DNA of 64,000 bases, from positions 1 through 64,000 of the forward strand of contig QAMH01000010.1 of assembly GCA_003149935.1 (NCBI GenBank), given 5' to 3'. Below the pieces are notes generated by a model. That model made no database searches. It saw only the letters and a program-made list of their open reading frames with translations, and was not told where the DNA came from. Shown here piece by piece: positions 24,803-32,853 of the stretch (the stretch's first letter is position 1; every line of letters begins with the position of its first letter). This DNA is from Coriobacteriia bacterium (GTDB taxonomy: Bacteria; Actinomycetota; Coriobacteriia; Coriobacteriales; QAMH01). The position numbers were made by a program, and so were the translations under genes.

Positions 24803-25195
24803 CTACTCTCCCACCACCTGCACGTACACCTTGCGATGCCGCGGGCCGTCGAACTCGCAGAAGTAGATGCCCTGCCAAGTCCCAAGCGCCATGGCGCCGC
24901 CCGTCACGGGAATGGTCTCCGACGCGCCGATGGCGCTGCTCTTGAGGTGTGCGGCGCTATTGCCCTCGGCATGCCTGAAATCACGCCGGTCGGGAAAGAT
25001 GTCCGCCAGCGCGAGCTTGAGGTCGCGCACGACGTCGGGGTCCGCGTTCTCGTTGATGGTGATCGCGGCGGTGGTGTGCGGGCAATAGACCACGCATAGC
25101 CCTTCCTCGATGCCGCTTTCCCGCACGATTTGCCTTATTCGCGCCGTGATTTCGACAAACCCGTAGACCGGCGTCTCCAGTTCGAATCGCTCCAT
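24803..25195 (-). CDS. yjbQ: YjbQ/UPF0047 family protein
   Basis: 130-residue single-domain protein of the YjbQ family. Family marks are YCPHTTAAITINENADPDV (with the conserved His and Asn), the DFRHAEGNSAAHLKSSAIG stretch, and GTWQGIYFCEFDGPRHR. Some members have weak thiamine-phosphate synthase activity; the physiological role is not settled. The ATG at 25195 follows GGGAGGCAGAC. It is convergent with the ATPase gene and divergent from the metallohydrolase, with an inverted repeat between the two start codons. Confidence 0.9.
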   Translation of the reverse strand: MERFELETPVYGFVEITARIRQIVRESGIEEGLCVVYCPHTTAAITINENADPDVVRDLKLALADIFPDRRDFRHAEGNSAAHLKSSAIGASETIPVTGGAMALGTWQGIYFCEFDGPRHRKVYVQVVGE

Positions 25196-25209
25196 GTCTG
25201 CCTCCCGTT

Positions 25210-25246
25210 AAAATGAGACAATATCTCTGAGCAATTGTCTCATTTT
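25210..25246. repeat. Inverted repeat between divergent genes (ATGAGACAA family)
   Basis: AAAATGAGACAAT (25210-25222) and ATTGTCTCATTTT (25234-25246) form 13-bp arms around ATCTCTGAGCA. The core ATGAGACAA...GAGCAA..TGTCTCAT recurs at 34645-34715 with base changes. It lies in the 71-bp gap between yjbQ and the metallohydrolase, where it could also act as an operator. Confidence 0.85.
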
Positions 25247-25266
25247 CGACGGCGAGGAGCATGACC

Positions 25267-26079
25267 ATGAAGACGACGATACTCGTGGACAATGACGCGC
25301 AAAAAGGGCTCGGCTGCGAATGGGGGTTCTCCGCGCTCATCGAGACCGACGACGCTACCATCCTGCTCGATTCGGGCGCATCGGGGCTCTTCGCGCAAAA
25401 CGCGCAGGCCCTCGGCATCGACCTGTCAGATGTCGACTATTGCGTGCTCTCCCACGCCCATTACGACCATGCCGACGGTTTCGGGGACTTCTTCGCAATC
25501 AACGACCATGCGCCGCTGCTCATCCAGGATGCCTGCGAGGAGGTATGCTGGAGCGATGCCAAAGGCGACATGAAGTACATCGGCATCCAGAGGGGGCTTC
25601 TCGAGCAGCAGGCATCACGTATCGAGCGCGTCGACGATGCCCTGCAATTCGCGTCCGGCGCATGGCTCCTGGGCCACAGCACAAAGGGGCTCGACAAGAT
25701 CGGCGAGCGCGAGCACCTCTACCTGAAGACCGATGACGGGCTCGTCGGCGACGGATTCGACCACGAGCAGAGCCTCATCATCGAGACGCCCGCGGGACTC
25801 GTCATCTTCAACAGCTGCTCCCACGGAGGCATCGAGACCATCATCAACGAGGCGCGTGCTGCGTTTCCCGGCAAGCCCATCCGCACGCTCGTCGGCGGAT
25901 TGCACCTGTTCCTGCGCGAAGATGACGAAGTACACGCCCTTGCGCAAACCATCCGCGAGCTTGGCATCGACAAGATCTACACCGGCCATTGCACGGGAGA
26001 GCATGCGCTCGAAATCCTGCAGGAGGAGCTCCCCGACATCGTCGAGGCAACCTACGCAGGCCAGATTTTCGAGCTGTAG
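25267..26079 (+). CDS. MBL-fold metallohydrolase (COG1237-like)
   Basis: 270-residue metallo-beta-lactamase-fold hydrolase. The metal site is LSHAHYDHADGFG with later histidines in NSCSHGGIETI and GGLHLF, then IYTGHCTGEHAL. This group includes proteins named after dihydropterin ribofuranosyl phosphate synthase, but their substrates are mostly unproven. The ATG at 25267 is seven bases from GAGGAG; an ATG at 25261 abuts that site. A conserved DNDAQKGLGCEWGFS near the start is typical. Single gene, cytoplasmic, followed by a perfect palindrome. Confidence 0.88.
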   Translation: MKTTILVDNDAQKGLGCEWGFSALIETDDATILLDSGASGLFAQNAQALGIDLSDVDYCVLSHAHYDHADGFGDFFAINDHAPLLIQDACEEVCWSDAKGDMKYIGIQRGLLEQQASRIERVDDALQFASGAWLLGHSTKGLDKIGEREHLYLKTDDGLVGDGFDHEQSLIIETPAGLVIFNSCSHGGIETIINEARAAFPGKPIRTLVGGLHLFLREDDEVHALAQTIRELGIDKIYTGHCTGEHALEILQEELPDIVEATYAGQIFEL

Positions 26080-26102
26080 GAGGCATCTTCGCACGGCGTT
26101 TT

Positions 26103-26170
26103 CGTGACAAGGGGGACGGGGGTTCTGTCACATCCATGGATGTGACAGAACCCCCGTCCCCCTTGTCACG
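26103..26170. repeat. Perfect 68-bp palindrome without loop (REP-like)
   Basis: Two 34-bp arms meet at CCATGG (centre between 26136 and 26137) and pair at every position. The outer arm reads CGTGACAAGGGGGACGGGGG. It lies between the convergent metallohydrolase gene and the small peptide gene. Confidence 0.95.
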
Positions 26171-26183
26171 CCCCCGTATCCCC

Positions 26184-26285
26184 TCACTTCGAAGGCCCGC
26201 AAAACAGAATCGCGAGCATCATGATGATGATGACGAACCACGCCATCGCGCTGGAACCTGCGAGTAATGCCGACAAGACGCCCAT
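26184..26285 (-). CDS. 33-residue single-pass membrane peptide
   Basis: Short frame with a strong AAGGAG ribosome site eight bases before the ATG at 26285. The peptide is almost entirely one transmembrane helix (MAWFVIIIMMLAILFCG) with a short N-terminus MGVLSALLAGSS and the tail PSK. It lies 72 bp after the amino-acid permease stop on the same strand. Small membrane subunits of this size accompany some amino-acid transporters (for example MetS-type subunits), so it may assist the permease. No homology is claimed. Confidence 0.6.
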   Translation of the reverse strand: MGVLSALLAGSSAMAWFVIIIMMLAILFCGPSK

Positions 26286-26357
26286 GATGTTTCTCCTTCG
26301 TTTGAACTGAACGACAAACCGAGAGTACCAAGCGCCTGTGACACGTTTTCCACCTGC

Positions 26358-27779
26358 TCACTCCATGGTAATCTCGCGGTGCAGAGCGCGTGTCATGACC
26401 AGGTAGTACACGATGCCGATGGCTATCCACACGACGCCGATGATCTTGGCGGGCACATCAAGTGAGAGCAGCAACGCAAAGACCACAATCATGCCCAAGA
26501 TGGGGCAGACCAGAAAACGTCCGGGATTGCCGTGATCCTTCTTCTTGAACCAGAACCATACGACCACGCAGAGGTTAAGGAGGAAGTACGTGGAAAGCGC
26601 ACCGAAGTTCACGACCTTGCCCAATCCCTCCATACCGATGAACAGGAAGGGCGCGAGCAGGACAAGCGAGAGGACCGACACGAAGCACGTGGCGACGATG
26701 GGCACCTGGCGCTTCTCGTCGATCTTGGCTAGGACGCCGGGAAGCGACCCACTCTTGCCCATGACGTAGAGGATGCGTGACACCGACACCGTCGCGACCA
26801 AGCCGGTGAAGACGCCCTGGGCCAAGGCCACGGACACGGCGCAGACGACGCCAAACCACTTGCCACCCACGAGCTCGGCGATATGGTAGAAGCCGTTGTT
26901 CTCGTCGTTCTTGCAAATCTGGCCCGACGGATCGACGCAGGTGGCGATGAAGCACGTCAGGACGAAGATGGCCACGAGGATGATGACCATGATCATCATC
27001 GCGCGCGACGGCCCGTGGCGCTCGTCCTTCGCCTCGTCGGTGAGCGTCGCCACGCACCCGAAGCCCACGAACGAGAACACCGCCAACGAGGCGGCGCCCA
27101 TGACGCCGGATACCGAAAAGGTATTGGGATTGAACAGGGCGGTCAGCGAGAAGCCGCTCGTCTCGGGGTGCCCGATGATGTAGACCACGCCGAACACGAT
27201 GAACATGCCGAGCACGATGAACTCGAGGATGAGCGCGATGCGGTTGACGAACATCGTCGTGCTCATGCCGCGTGACGCGACGACGAAGACGAAGACGAGG
27301 AAGATGAGGCACCAGCCCCAGACCGGAATCTGCGGCACGTAGGTGCTCAGCGCCTCGGCACCCATGATGAAGACCATGTCGGGCGACGTGAGATACTGCA
27401 GCAACATGAGCCAGCCGGCCACGAATCCGAGGCCCTTGCCGATGCTCTTGGACGTGTAGGTATAGATGGAGCCCGACGACGGGAAGGTTCCGATCATCAC
27501 GCCAAAAGACAGCACGGAAAAGAACATGCCGATGAAGGCGACGAAATACGCGAGTGCCGGCATACCGCCCGATGCGTTGGACACGCCGCCGAAGAGGCTG
27601 AACGTGGCGATGGGCACCATGAAGATGAGGCCGTAGACCACCATGTCGAACACGCCGACTGTCCTCTTGAAGCCGGCATCCCCCTGTGACGAAGACGCGT
27701 CCGCAGCCTGTGTCGCAGCTGGCGAGTCACCTTGCACCGAAGCATCCGTCTTCGGAGCTGCATCCTTGGCATCAGTCAT
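26358..27779 (-). CDS. APC superfamily amino-acid permease
   Basis: 473-residue permease with about 12 transmembrane helices after a 40-residue soluble, Ala/Asp/Ser-rich N-terminus. The first helix has FDMVVYGLIFMVPIATFSLFG, and GFVAGWLMLLQYL plus FSFVGFGCVATLTDEAKDE match APC helices 3 and 6 with the cytoplasmic loop. The ATG at 27779 follows TAGGAGGGGGTCATC. The substrate is likely an amino acid or amine, not determined from sequence. A 12-bp gap separates it from the MFS gene upstream, so the two may be cotranscribed; the 33-residue peptide gene follows. Confidence 0.9.
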   Translation of the reverse strand: MTDAKDAAPKTDASVQGDSPAATQAADASSSQGDAGFKRTVGVFDMVVYGLIFMVPIATFSLFGGVSNASGGMPALAYFVAFIGMFFSVLSFGVMIGTFPSSGSIYTYTSKSIGKGLGFVAGWLMLLQYLTSPDMVFIMGAEALSTYVPQIPVWGWCLIFLVFVFVVASRGMSTTMFVNRIALILEFIVLGMFIVFGVVYIIGHPETSGFSLTALFNPNTFSVSGVMGAASLAVFSFVGFGCVATLTDEAKDERHGPSRAMMIMVIILVAIFVLTCFIATCVDPSGQICKNDENNGFYHIAELVGGKWFGVVCAVSVALAQGVFTGLVATVSVSRILYVMGKSGSLPGVLAKIDEKRQVPIVATCFVSVLSLVLLAPFLFIGMEGLGKVVNFGALSTYFLLNLCVVVWFWFKKKDHGNPGRFLVCPILGMIVVFALLLSLDVPAKIIGVVWIAIGIVYYLVMTRALHREITME

Positions 27780-27791
27780 GATGACCCCCTC

Positions 27792-29255
27792 CTATCCTCT
27801 CCCGGTTTTCTCGCTCGTCGCGCTGTCCGCAACAGCCGTCTTCCCCTTCTGACGGCGTACGAGACGCGTGTAGACGACGGTGAGAATGACCGCCACTATC
27901 AATATGCCAATGGCAATGAGCAGAGTATGCGAAAAGCCAAACGCGTAGGCATCGGCCTTGCTCATTCCCCCCGCCATCAAATGGGTGATATCGCCGGACA
28001 TGATGCCGACGAAGAGAGCCGACGAGACTGAGCTGCCGATCTGCACGATCGTCGAGTGGATGGACGAGCCATACGAGGAGATGGCGCGGGGAAGCACGTT
28101 GAGGTCGACGGTCTTTACCGCCGGGAAGAAAATGCCGATGCCCGCATAGGCTATGGCAGCGCAGGCAAGCAAGACGATGACGAGGAGCTGCGCGGAGGCG
28201 AAGTACATGCCGATGTAGCCGATGAGCACGATCGCAAACCCCACCGGCACGAGCGGCCACACGCCGTGCTTCGCAAGCAGATGGCCGCTGGGAAAGCAGC
28301 AGGCCGCATAGCACAAGATGGGCACGATGCACATGCAACCGGCTATGAACGGCGAGTACGATGCCGCACCCTCGAGATACAGGGGAACGAGCAAGCTCAT
28401 GTACACCGATGCCATGAACGCAAGCGTGACGAGCGTCTCGCCGACGGTGAACACCGGATTGCGCAGCGGCGTCAGATTGAGCAGGGGCTCGTCGATGTGC
28501 AGCTGACGATACACGAAGATGGCGAGTATCGCGATGCCGGCGAGCATGATGACGAGTGGCGGAAAGACCTCATGTGAGATCTCGTTAAGGCCGTAGAGGA
28601 AGCAGGCCAGGCCGACAAAGCTCAGCGCAACGCTCGGGATGTCGATATGGGCTTTTCTGCGCATATACAGATTGTGGATAGCCGGCCTGCCCGCAATGAT
28701 GAGGACAAGGGCAATCACCGCGGGAATGAGGAAGAGCGGGCGAAGGCCGACGCAGGTGATGATAAGACCTGAAACGGGCGGGGCAAACGCCAGTGCGACG
28801 CCAATGACACCGCTGTTCACGGCGAGCAAAGTCGCCGCCTTGCCCTTTGGCGCGATGGTGAGCAGTGCCTCGTTGATAAGCGGAAAGCACAGCCCCGTGC
28901 AAACGGCCTGGAGGGCACGGGCGACGATCATGACCGGATAGTTCCAGGCAAAGAAGCCGAGCAACGATCCCACGAACGAGAAGACGAAGCCTATGGTCAT
29001 GAGCTTGTGAAGGCCTATGCGCTCGAGCAGCTTCGCCGCCATGGTGATGGTCGTCGCGGTGACGATCGTGAAGGCGAGCACCATCCAGTTGGCTTGGGAA
29101 AGCGTGATGTGAAAGTCGGTTGCGACATAATCGAGCGCAACGTTCATAAGCGATTGCGTGAACGATGCGAGGAGATTGCTCACGAGCAGGACGACGATCA
29201 TCGCCGTCCGCGCCGCGCCCACCGGCGGGCTTGGTATGCTCGCATCAGCCGCCAT
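27792..29255 (-). CDS. MFS multidrug-type transporter (DHA2-like)
   Basis: 487-residue transporter with about 14 predicted helices. Features of DHA2 exporters: NVALDYVATDFHITLSQANW in loop 1, AAKLLERIGLHK in the 2-3 loop, and GVIGVALAFAPPVSGLI as the antiporter motif. The C-terminal tail is basic (RRQKGKTAVAD). The ATG at 29255 is favoured over 29282 because a promoter lies around 29269-29296; its ribosome site GGGGCC is weak. Likely efflux of organic compounds. Confidence 0.85.
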   Translation of the reverse strand: MAADASIPSPPVGAARTAMIVVLLVSNLLASFTQSLMNVALDYVATDFHITLSQANWMVLAFTIVTATTITMAAKLLERIGLHKLMTIGFVFSFVGSLLGFFAWNYPVMIVARALQAVCTGLCFPLINEALLTIAPKGKAATLLAVNSGVIGVALAFAPPVSGLIITCVGLRPLFLIPAVIALVLIIAGRPAIHNLYMRRKAHIDIPSVALSFVGLACFLYGLNEISHEVFPPLVIMLAGIAILAIFVYRQLHIDEPLLNLTPLRNPVFTVGETLVTLAFMASVYMSLLVPLYLEGAASYSPFIAGCMCIVPILCYAACCFPSGHLLAKHGVWPLVPVGFAIVLIGYIGMYFASAQLLVIVLLACAAIAYAGIGIFFPAVKTVDLNVLPRAISSYGSSIHSTIVQIGSSVSSALFVGIMSGDITHLMAGGMSKADAYAFGFSHTLLIAIGILIVAVILTVVYTRLVRRQKGKTAVADSATSEKTGRG

Positions 29256-29268
29256 TTTGGCCCCACAT

Positions 29269-29296
29269 TCGATAGTGTACATTCATCGTTTGTCAA
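29269..29296 (-). promoter_or_regulatory. Probable promoter of the MFS gene
   Basis: On the minus strand a perfect TTGACA (29291-29296) is followed after 16 bases by TATCGA (29269-29274), just upstream of the ATG at 29255. The -10 is weak, so confidence is modest. Confidence 0.45.
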
Positions 29297-29404
29297 GAGC
29301 ATTGTACTACCGAATAGGCGAAATGCGCTATTTATTATTCGAGTGGCAATAGTGGTGCTAAGCAGTTGGTCTGTCCAGCAGCATCGAGATCCGGAAGGCC
29401 TCTT

Positions 29405-30661
29405 TTACCGCATCTTGCAAAGTGCCGTACATAGCGTACCGACAAGGCCGATGATCATGACGACACTGCCAGCAAGAAGCGTGTTCTCGAACGAGGGGCC
29501 CAGCAAGCCCTGGACGAGGAACGTACCCAGGAACTGTCCAATCCCCTGGACGCAGATAAGAACGCCCATGCCGATAGTCGCAAGCTCCGGTCTACTGATC
29601 ACCTTCATGAAGGCGGTTATCATGAGGCCGGTGGTGCCCATTCCGATCACACCCATAACCACTGCTCCCACCCACATCACGGCACTTTCGAAGTTGTAGA
29701 GAACGAAGGTGCACGGCCCCAGGAAGAACAGGCAGAAGACGAGCAGCCATTTGGTCTTGCCGGTCTTGTCGGATAGCATTCCGAAGAAAGGAGAAGAGGC
29801 AACCGAGATTATCATCGGCAGCGTGCTTACGAAACCCGACAGGCTTACATCCATGCCGCGCATCTGCAAAATCGAGGGAACCAGGCTCAGGACCGCAAGC
29901 AAGCATATGTTAAACGCGATGAACCCGCAGAAAAAGAGTAGGACGTCCTTCGTCAGAAGCTCGCGATACGAGGGCTTCGCTCCTATATGCGAGGCGGCTG
30001 CCTTGCCAGGTGTGACGTCCGATTGCGCCACCCCCGAAGCCCCTTCGGAGGCATTGACTGCGTCCTCGGGCGCCACAGGCGAGCCCTTCTTGAAAGGATC
30101 TCTTACGCAAATACACATGATGACAGTCGCAATCACGACCAGCGCACCGTAAAAGAGCCAAAGCGAGGTGAGCCCCGCAAACGCGAAGACCAATGGCGTC
30201 AGAAACGCGGCGATGGCGGAACCCAAAGACCCCCACATACCCCAGATGCCCATGGAAGTGCCGATACGCCCTGGTGCGACGCTTTCTTGTATGACCAGCG
30301 GGCCGCACGTGGTCACCGCCGTAAGTGCTATGCCCTCTATGCCACGTGACACGAGCAAGACGATGCCATTGGGCGCGAATGCCCCCATGACAGAGCCGAG
30401 AACGATGAGGCACGTCGCGAACACGATGATTCTCTTCGGGCTCATGCGAACCGACAACTCACCTATGGCGATTGCCGTCACGGCCATCATGAGCGTGAAG
30501 ATGGACATGAGCCACGAACCGCCACTTGCCGACATGGCATACTGCTCCATGATGGCGATCATGATCGTGGGAACCTTGTATTGGACCATTGCCATGGTCA
30601 CCCCAACGGCCAATACCGAAAGGCTCACGACAAGATAGTTCTGGTACTTCGGCTGAATCAC
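29405..30661 (-). CDS. MFS transporter (12 TM)
   Basis: 418-residue major facilitator with 12 hydrophobic segments split 6+6 by a long cytoplasmic loop (KKGSPVAPEDAVNASEG region). The motif GELSVRMSPKRIIVF after helix 2 and FFGMLSDKTGKTKW after helix 8 are MFS motif A. It starts at GTG 30661 with GGGGACG upstream; no ATG fits better. Stands alone between the previous MFS gene and tRNA-Pro. Substrate unknown. The 262 bp upstream contain no gene that I can support besides the tRNA. Confidence 0.85.
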   Translation of the reverse strand: MIQPKYQNYLVVSLSVLAVGVTMAMVQYKVPTIMIAIMEQYAMSASGGSWLMSIFTLMMAVTAIAIGELSVRMSPKRIIVFATCLIVLGSVMGAFAPNGIVLLVSRGIEGIALTAVTTCGPLVIQESVAPGRIGTSMGIWGMWGSLGSAIAAFLTPLVFAFAGLTSLWLFYGALVVIATVIMCICVRDPFKKGSPVAPEDAVNASEGASGVAQSDVTPGKAAASHIGAKPSYRELLTKDVLLFFCGFIAFNICLLAVLSLVPSILQMRGMDVSLSGFVSTLPMIISVASSPFFGMLSDKTGKTKWLLVFCLFFLGPCTFVLYNFESAVMWVGAVVMGVIGMGTTGLMITAFMKVISRPELATIGMGVLICVQGIGQFLGTFLVQGLLGPSFENTLLAGSVVMIIGLVGTLCTALCKMR

Positions 30662-30923
30662 GAGGCGTCCCCACTTCCTCCACGTTTACATGGTTTTCCG
30701 GCGTCACCGGACATGAGAAAGTCTAGGGAGGGCGTCAATCACGAGCATGACCCCCTGGGCACGGTTTTGGGGATGAGAGGTGAGGGTTATGTCACGACGC
30801 TTGAATGACATACGAGCGTCACCAGGATGCATCGTGAACGGGTTTCGAGCGGCATTCGAGCGGCAATTATCTCGTCGCCTGATAAAAAGGCCAGCGAGAA
30901 AACCCGCTGACCTTGCCTTTTAC

Positions 30924-31000
<77 letters not shown>

Positions 31001-31132
31001 ATATGCTGCGTGCCCCGCACGCGAGTTGCTATGTTACCACAACGACGGACACATAAAACACCTTACTTTTCAAACAGAAGACAACTTGCCTGACACCAAG
31101 GACACCTTGCCCTCATTTCCCTATCCCGAAGC

Positions 31133-32416
31133 CTACGAATCGCTTATCGCAAGACCACAGCTGCGACTTCTCTTGAGATCGGCAATGATCTCATCGGCGC
31201 GCACGACAAAACGCGAGGCGACCTGCACCGCCTGCGGACCGCATATCTCGATGACGAGCTGCGCATTGTTCCAGCAGTCGCAGAGTTCGCCGAGCATGTC
31301 CTGCACCGCCTTGGCCCGTGTATTGGTATCCTCAGCCGTATCGGGCAAAAGCTCTGCAAACTCACGTGTCACGTAGCGCAGCGCCTTGGCCAGCTTGCGC
31401 ACGTCATGAACAGCCTCTTGGTCGTCATAGCCAACGTGCGCCATCTGCAACTCGTAATCGGTACGCATCTGCGAAACGCGCCTGACGAGCTCCTGCGCAT
31501 CGAGGCCGGACTGCCTGACGCAACGACGCCAGGGCATGTCCTTGATGCGCCCGACCACGCGCGTAATTGCCTTTTGCGTAGACTCGGCAGCAAAGCGCTC
31601 GATGAATCCCGTACGAAGCTGCGTGCAAGCATCGGCCACGATACGTGCCTCGACCGTCTGCGAATCGAGCGCCTCGCAGAGCATGTCTAACTCGCGCAGA
31701 CGCGAGGTCGGATCTTGTAGCTTCTTGATATCGCGCATGGTCTTCTTGAGCGCAGAACCCTTGCAATACGGCGCGAGGAAGCCCAGCAGCGAGCGCGCAA
31801 TTCTCAACGAGATGCGATACTGATGCAGCGATTCGGGATCATCGGGATTCTCGAGTAGCATGACGCTACAGCGCGCGATGCGTGCGGCGGCATCGGAAAG
31901 GGCGTCCTCCACATCGACGATGCTCTGCCATAGCACGACACGCGGCCCCTGCACGAACCATTCGAGCCACGAGCCAACGCTTGCCGGATCATCCGTCGCC
32001 GCAAAACCGAACGACGCCATGGCACCAGTTCCCATGCCCTGCGGAGCCCCACTCAAGCGTGCGTAGAGCTCGTCCATGAAGGGATTATGTCCGACGGCGA
32101 TAACGGTGCCCTGCTCTTCGACGAGCTCGGTCATGAAAGCATCGACGCTGTTGGCGTAAAGCGAATCCCGCACCTCGATGCCATCGACGCCGAGCGCATG
32201 CGCAACGACCTCGGCGGTTTGCATGGCACGCAGCGCCGGGCTGCTCCAGACCTTGACCTCGGCGACATCCTCGTCAGCCAGAAGCTGGAGCGAGATGGGA
32301 AACCGCGCCTCGATGCTATATCGACCGGCACGCGTGAGCTGACGGTCCTTGTCGATGAGCTCGGGGTTGCGCGCCTGGGTCTTAGCGTGCCTGACAAGAA
32401 CCAATCTGGAAACCAT
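31133..32416 (-). CDS. SixA-like histidine phosphatase fused to CHAD domain
   Basis: 427-residue two-domain protein. Residues 1-165 are a histidine-phosphatase fold of the SixA group: catalytic RHAKT in LVLVRHAKTQARN, then SSPALRAMQTAEV and VGHNPFMDEL. Residues ~185-427 are a CHAD domain (VLWQSIVDVEDALSDAAARI; LHQYRISLRIARSLLGFLAP; AVHDVRKLAKALRYVTREF), rich in conserved histidines and basic residues; CHAD domains bind polyphosphate. The ATG at 32416 follows GAGGAGG. The fusion suggests a phosphatase directed to polyphosphate-associated targets, an inference. Confidence 0.88.
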   Translation of the reverse strand: MVSRLVLVRHAKTQARNPELIDKDRQLTRAGRYSIEARFPISLQLLADEDVAEVKVWSSPALRAMQTAEVVAHALGVDGIEVRDSLYANSVDAFMTELVEEQGTVIAVGHNPFMDELYARLSGAPQGMGTGAMASFGFAATDDPASVGSWLEWFVQGPRVVLWQSIVDVEDALSDAAARIARCSVMLLENPDDPESLHQYRISLRIARSLLGFLAPYCKGSALKKTMRDIKKLQDPTSRLRELDMLCEALDSQTVEARIVADACTQLRTGFIERFAAESTQKAITRVVGRIKDMPWRRCVRQSGLDAQELVRRVSQMRTDYELQMAHVGYDDQEAVHDVRKLAKALRYVTREFAELLPDTAEDTNTRAKAVQDMLGELCDCWNNAQLVIEICGPQAVQVASRFVVRADEIIADLKRSRSCGLAISDS

Positions 32417-32433
32417 GGGAACCCTCCTCGCGG

Positions 32434-32835
32434 CTATAGAGCCTCTGGATCTTCGCGTTTCAAGATGAAGTGATAGATGATGAGCACGATGCCCTCGATG
32501 GCCGCGGCGATAAGCGCGATGATGATGACGATGTGCGCGTACAGGTAGATGCGCGCAAGGGCAGAGCCCGTGATGACAAGGATTGCCCCAATGACGACGG
32601 CAAGCGGAATATAGGTCTTGCCCTTGCCGGGGTCGCAGGAGACGGCATAGCCTGCCAGCGCGAAAACGACGGCCGAAAGTCCGGAGAACCACGTAATCGA
32701 CGCAATGACCGTACCGATCTCCTGCACCTGCATGAGAAGGCTAAATCCACACGCCGACCCACCGACGCCCGCGACGATCACCGAGATGATACGCGTCAGA
32801 ATCTGTCGAGCCGAAAGTCGATACTCATTACTCAT
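32434..32835 (-). CDS. Small four-helix membrane protein
   Basis: 133-residue integral membrane protein with four hydrophobic segments (around residues 15-33, 42-63, 75-92, 98-120) and a short charged C-terminus ending KREDPEAL. I do not recognise a family with confidence; the layout resembles HdeD/DUF308-type small proteins. It is 17 bp upstream of the SixA-CHAD gene on the same strand and 18 bp after the GNAT-metallohydrolase gene, so it is cotranscribed. The ribosome site is poor. Confidence 0.7.
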   Translation of the reverse strand: MSNEYRLSARQILTRIISVIVAGVGGSACGFSLLMQVQEIGTVIASITWFSGLSAVVFALAGYAVSCDPGKGKTYIPLAVVIGAILVITGSALARIYLYAHIVIIIALIAAAIEGIVLIIYHFILKREDPEAL

Positions 32836-32853
32836 GCGGCATATGGTACCAGC

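Noticed and set aside
29158..29352. Short plus-strand frame over the MFS start region
   Set aside because: It overlaps the promoter and start of the minus-strand transporter and has no ribosome site.
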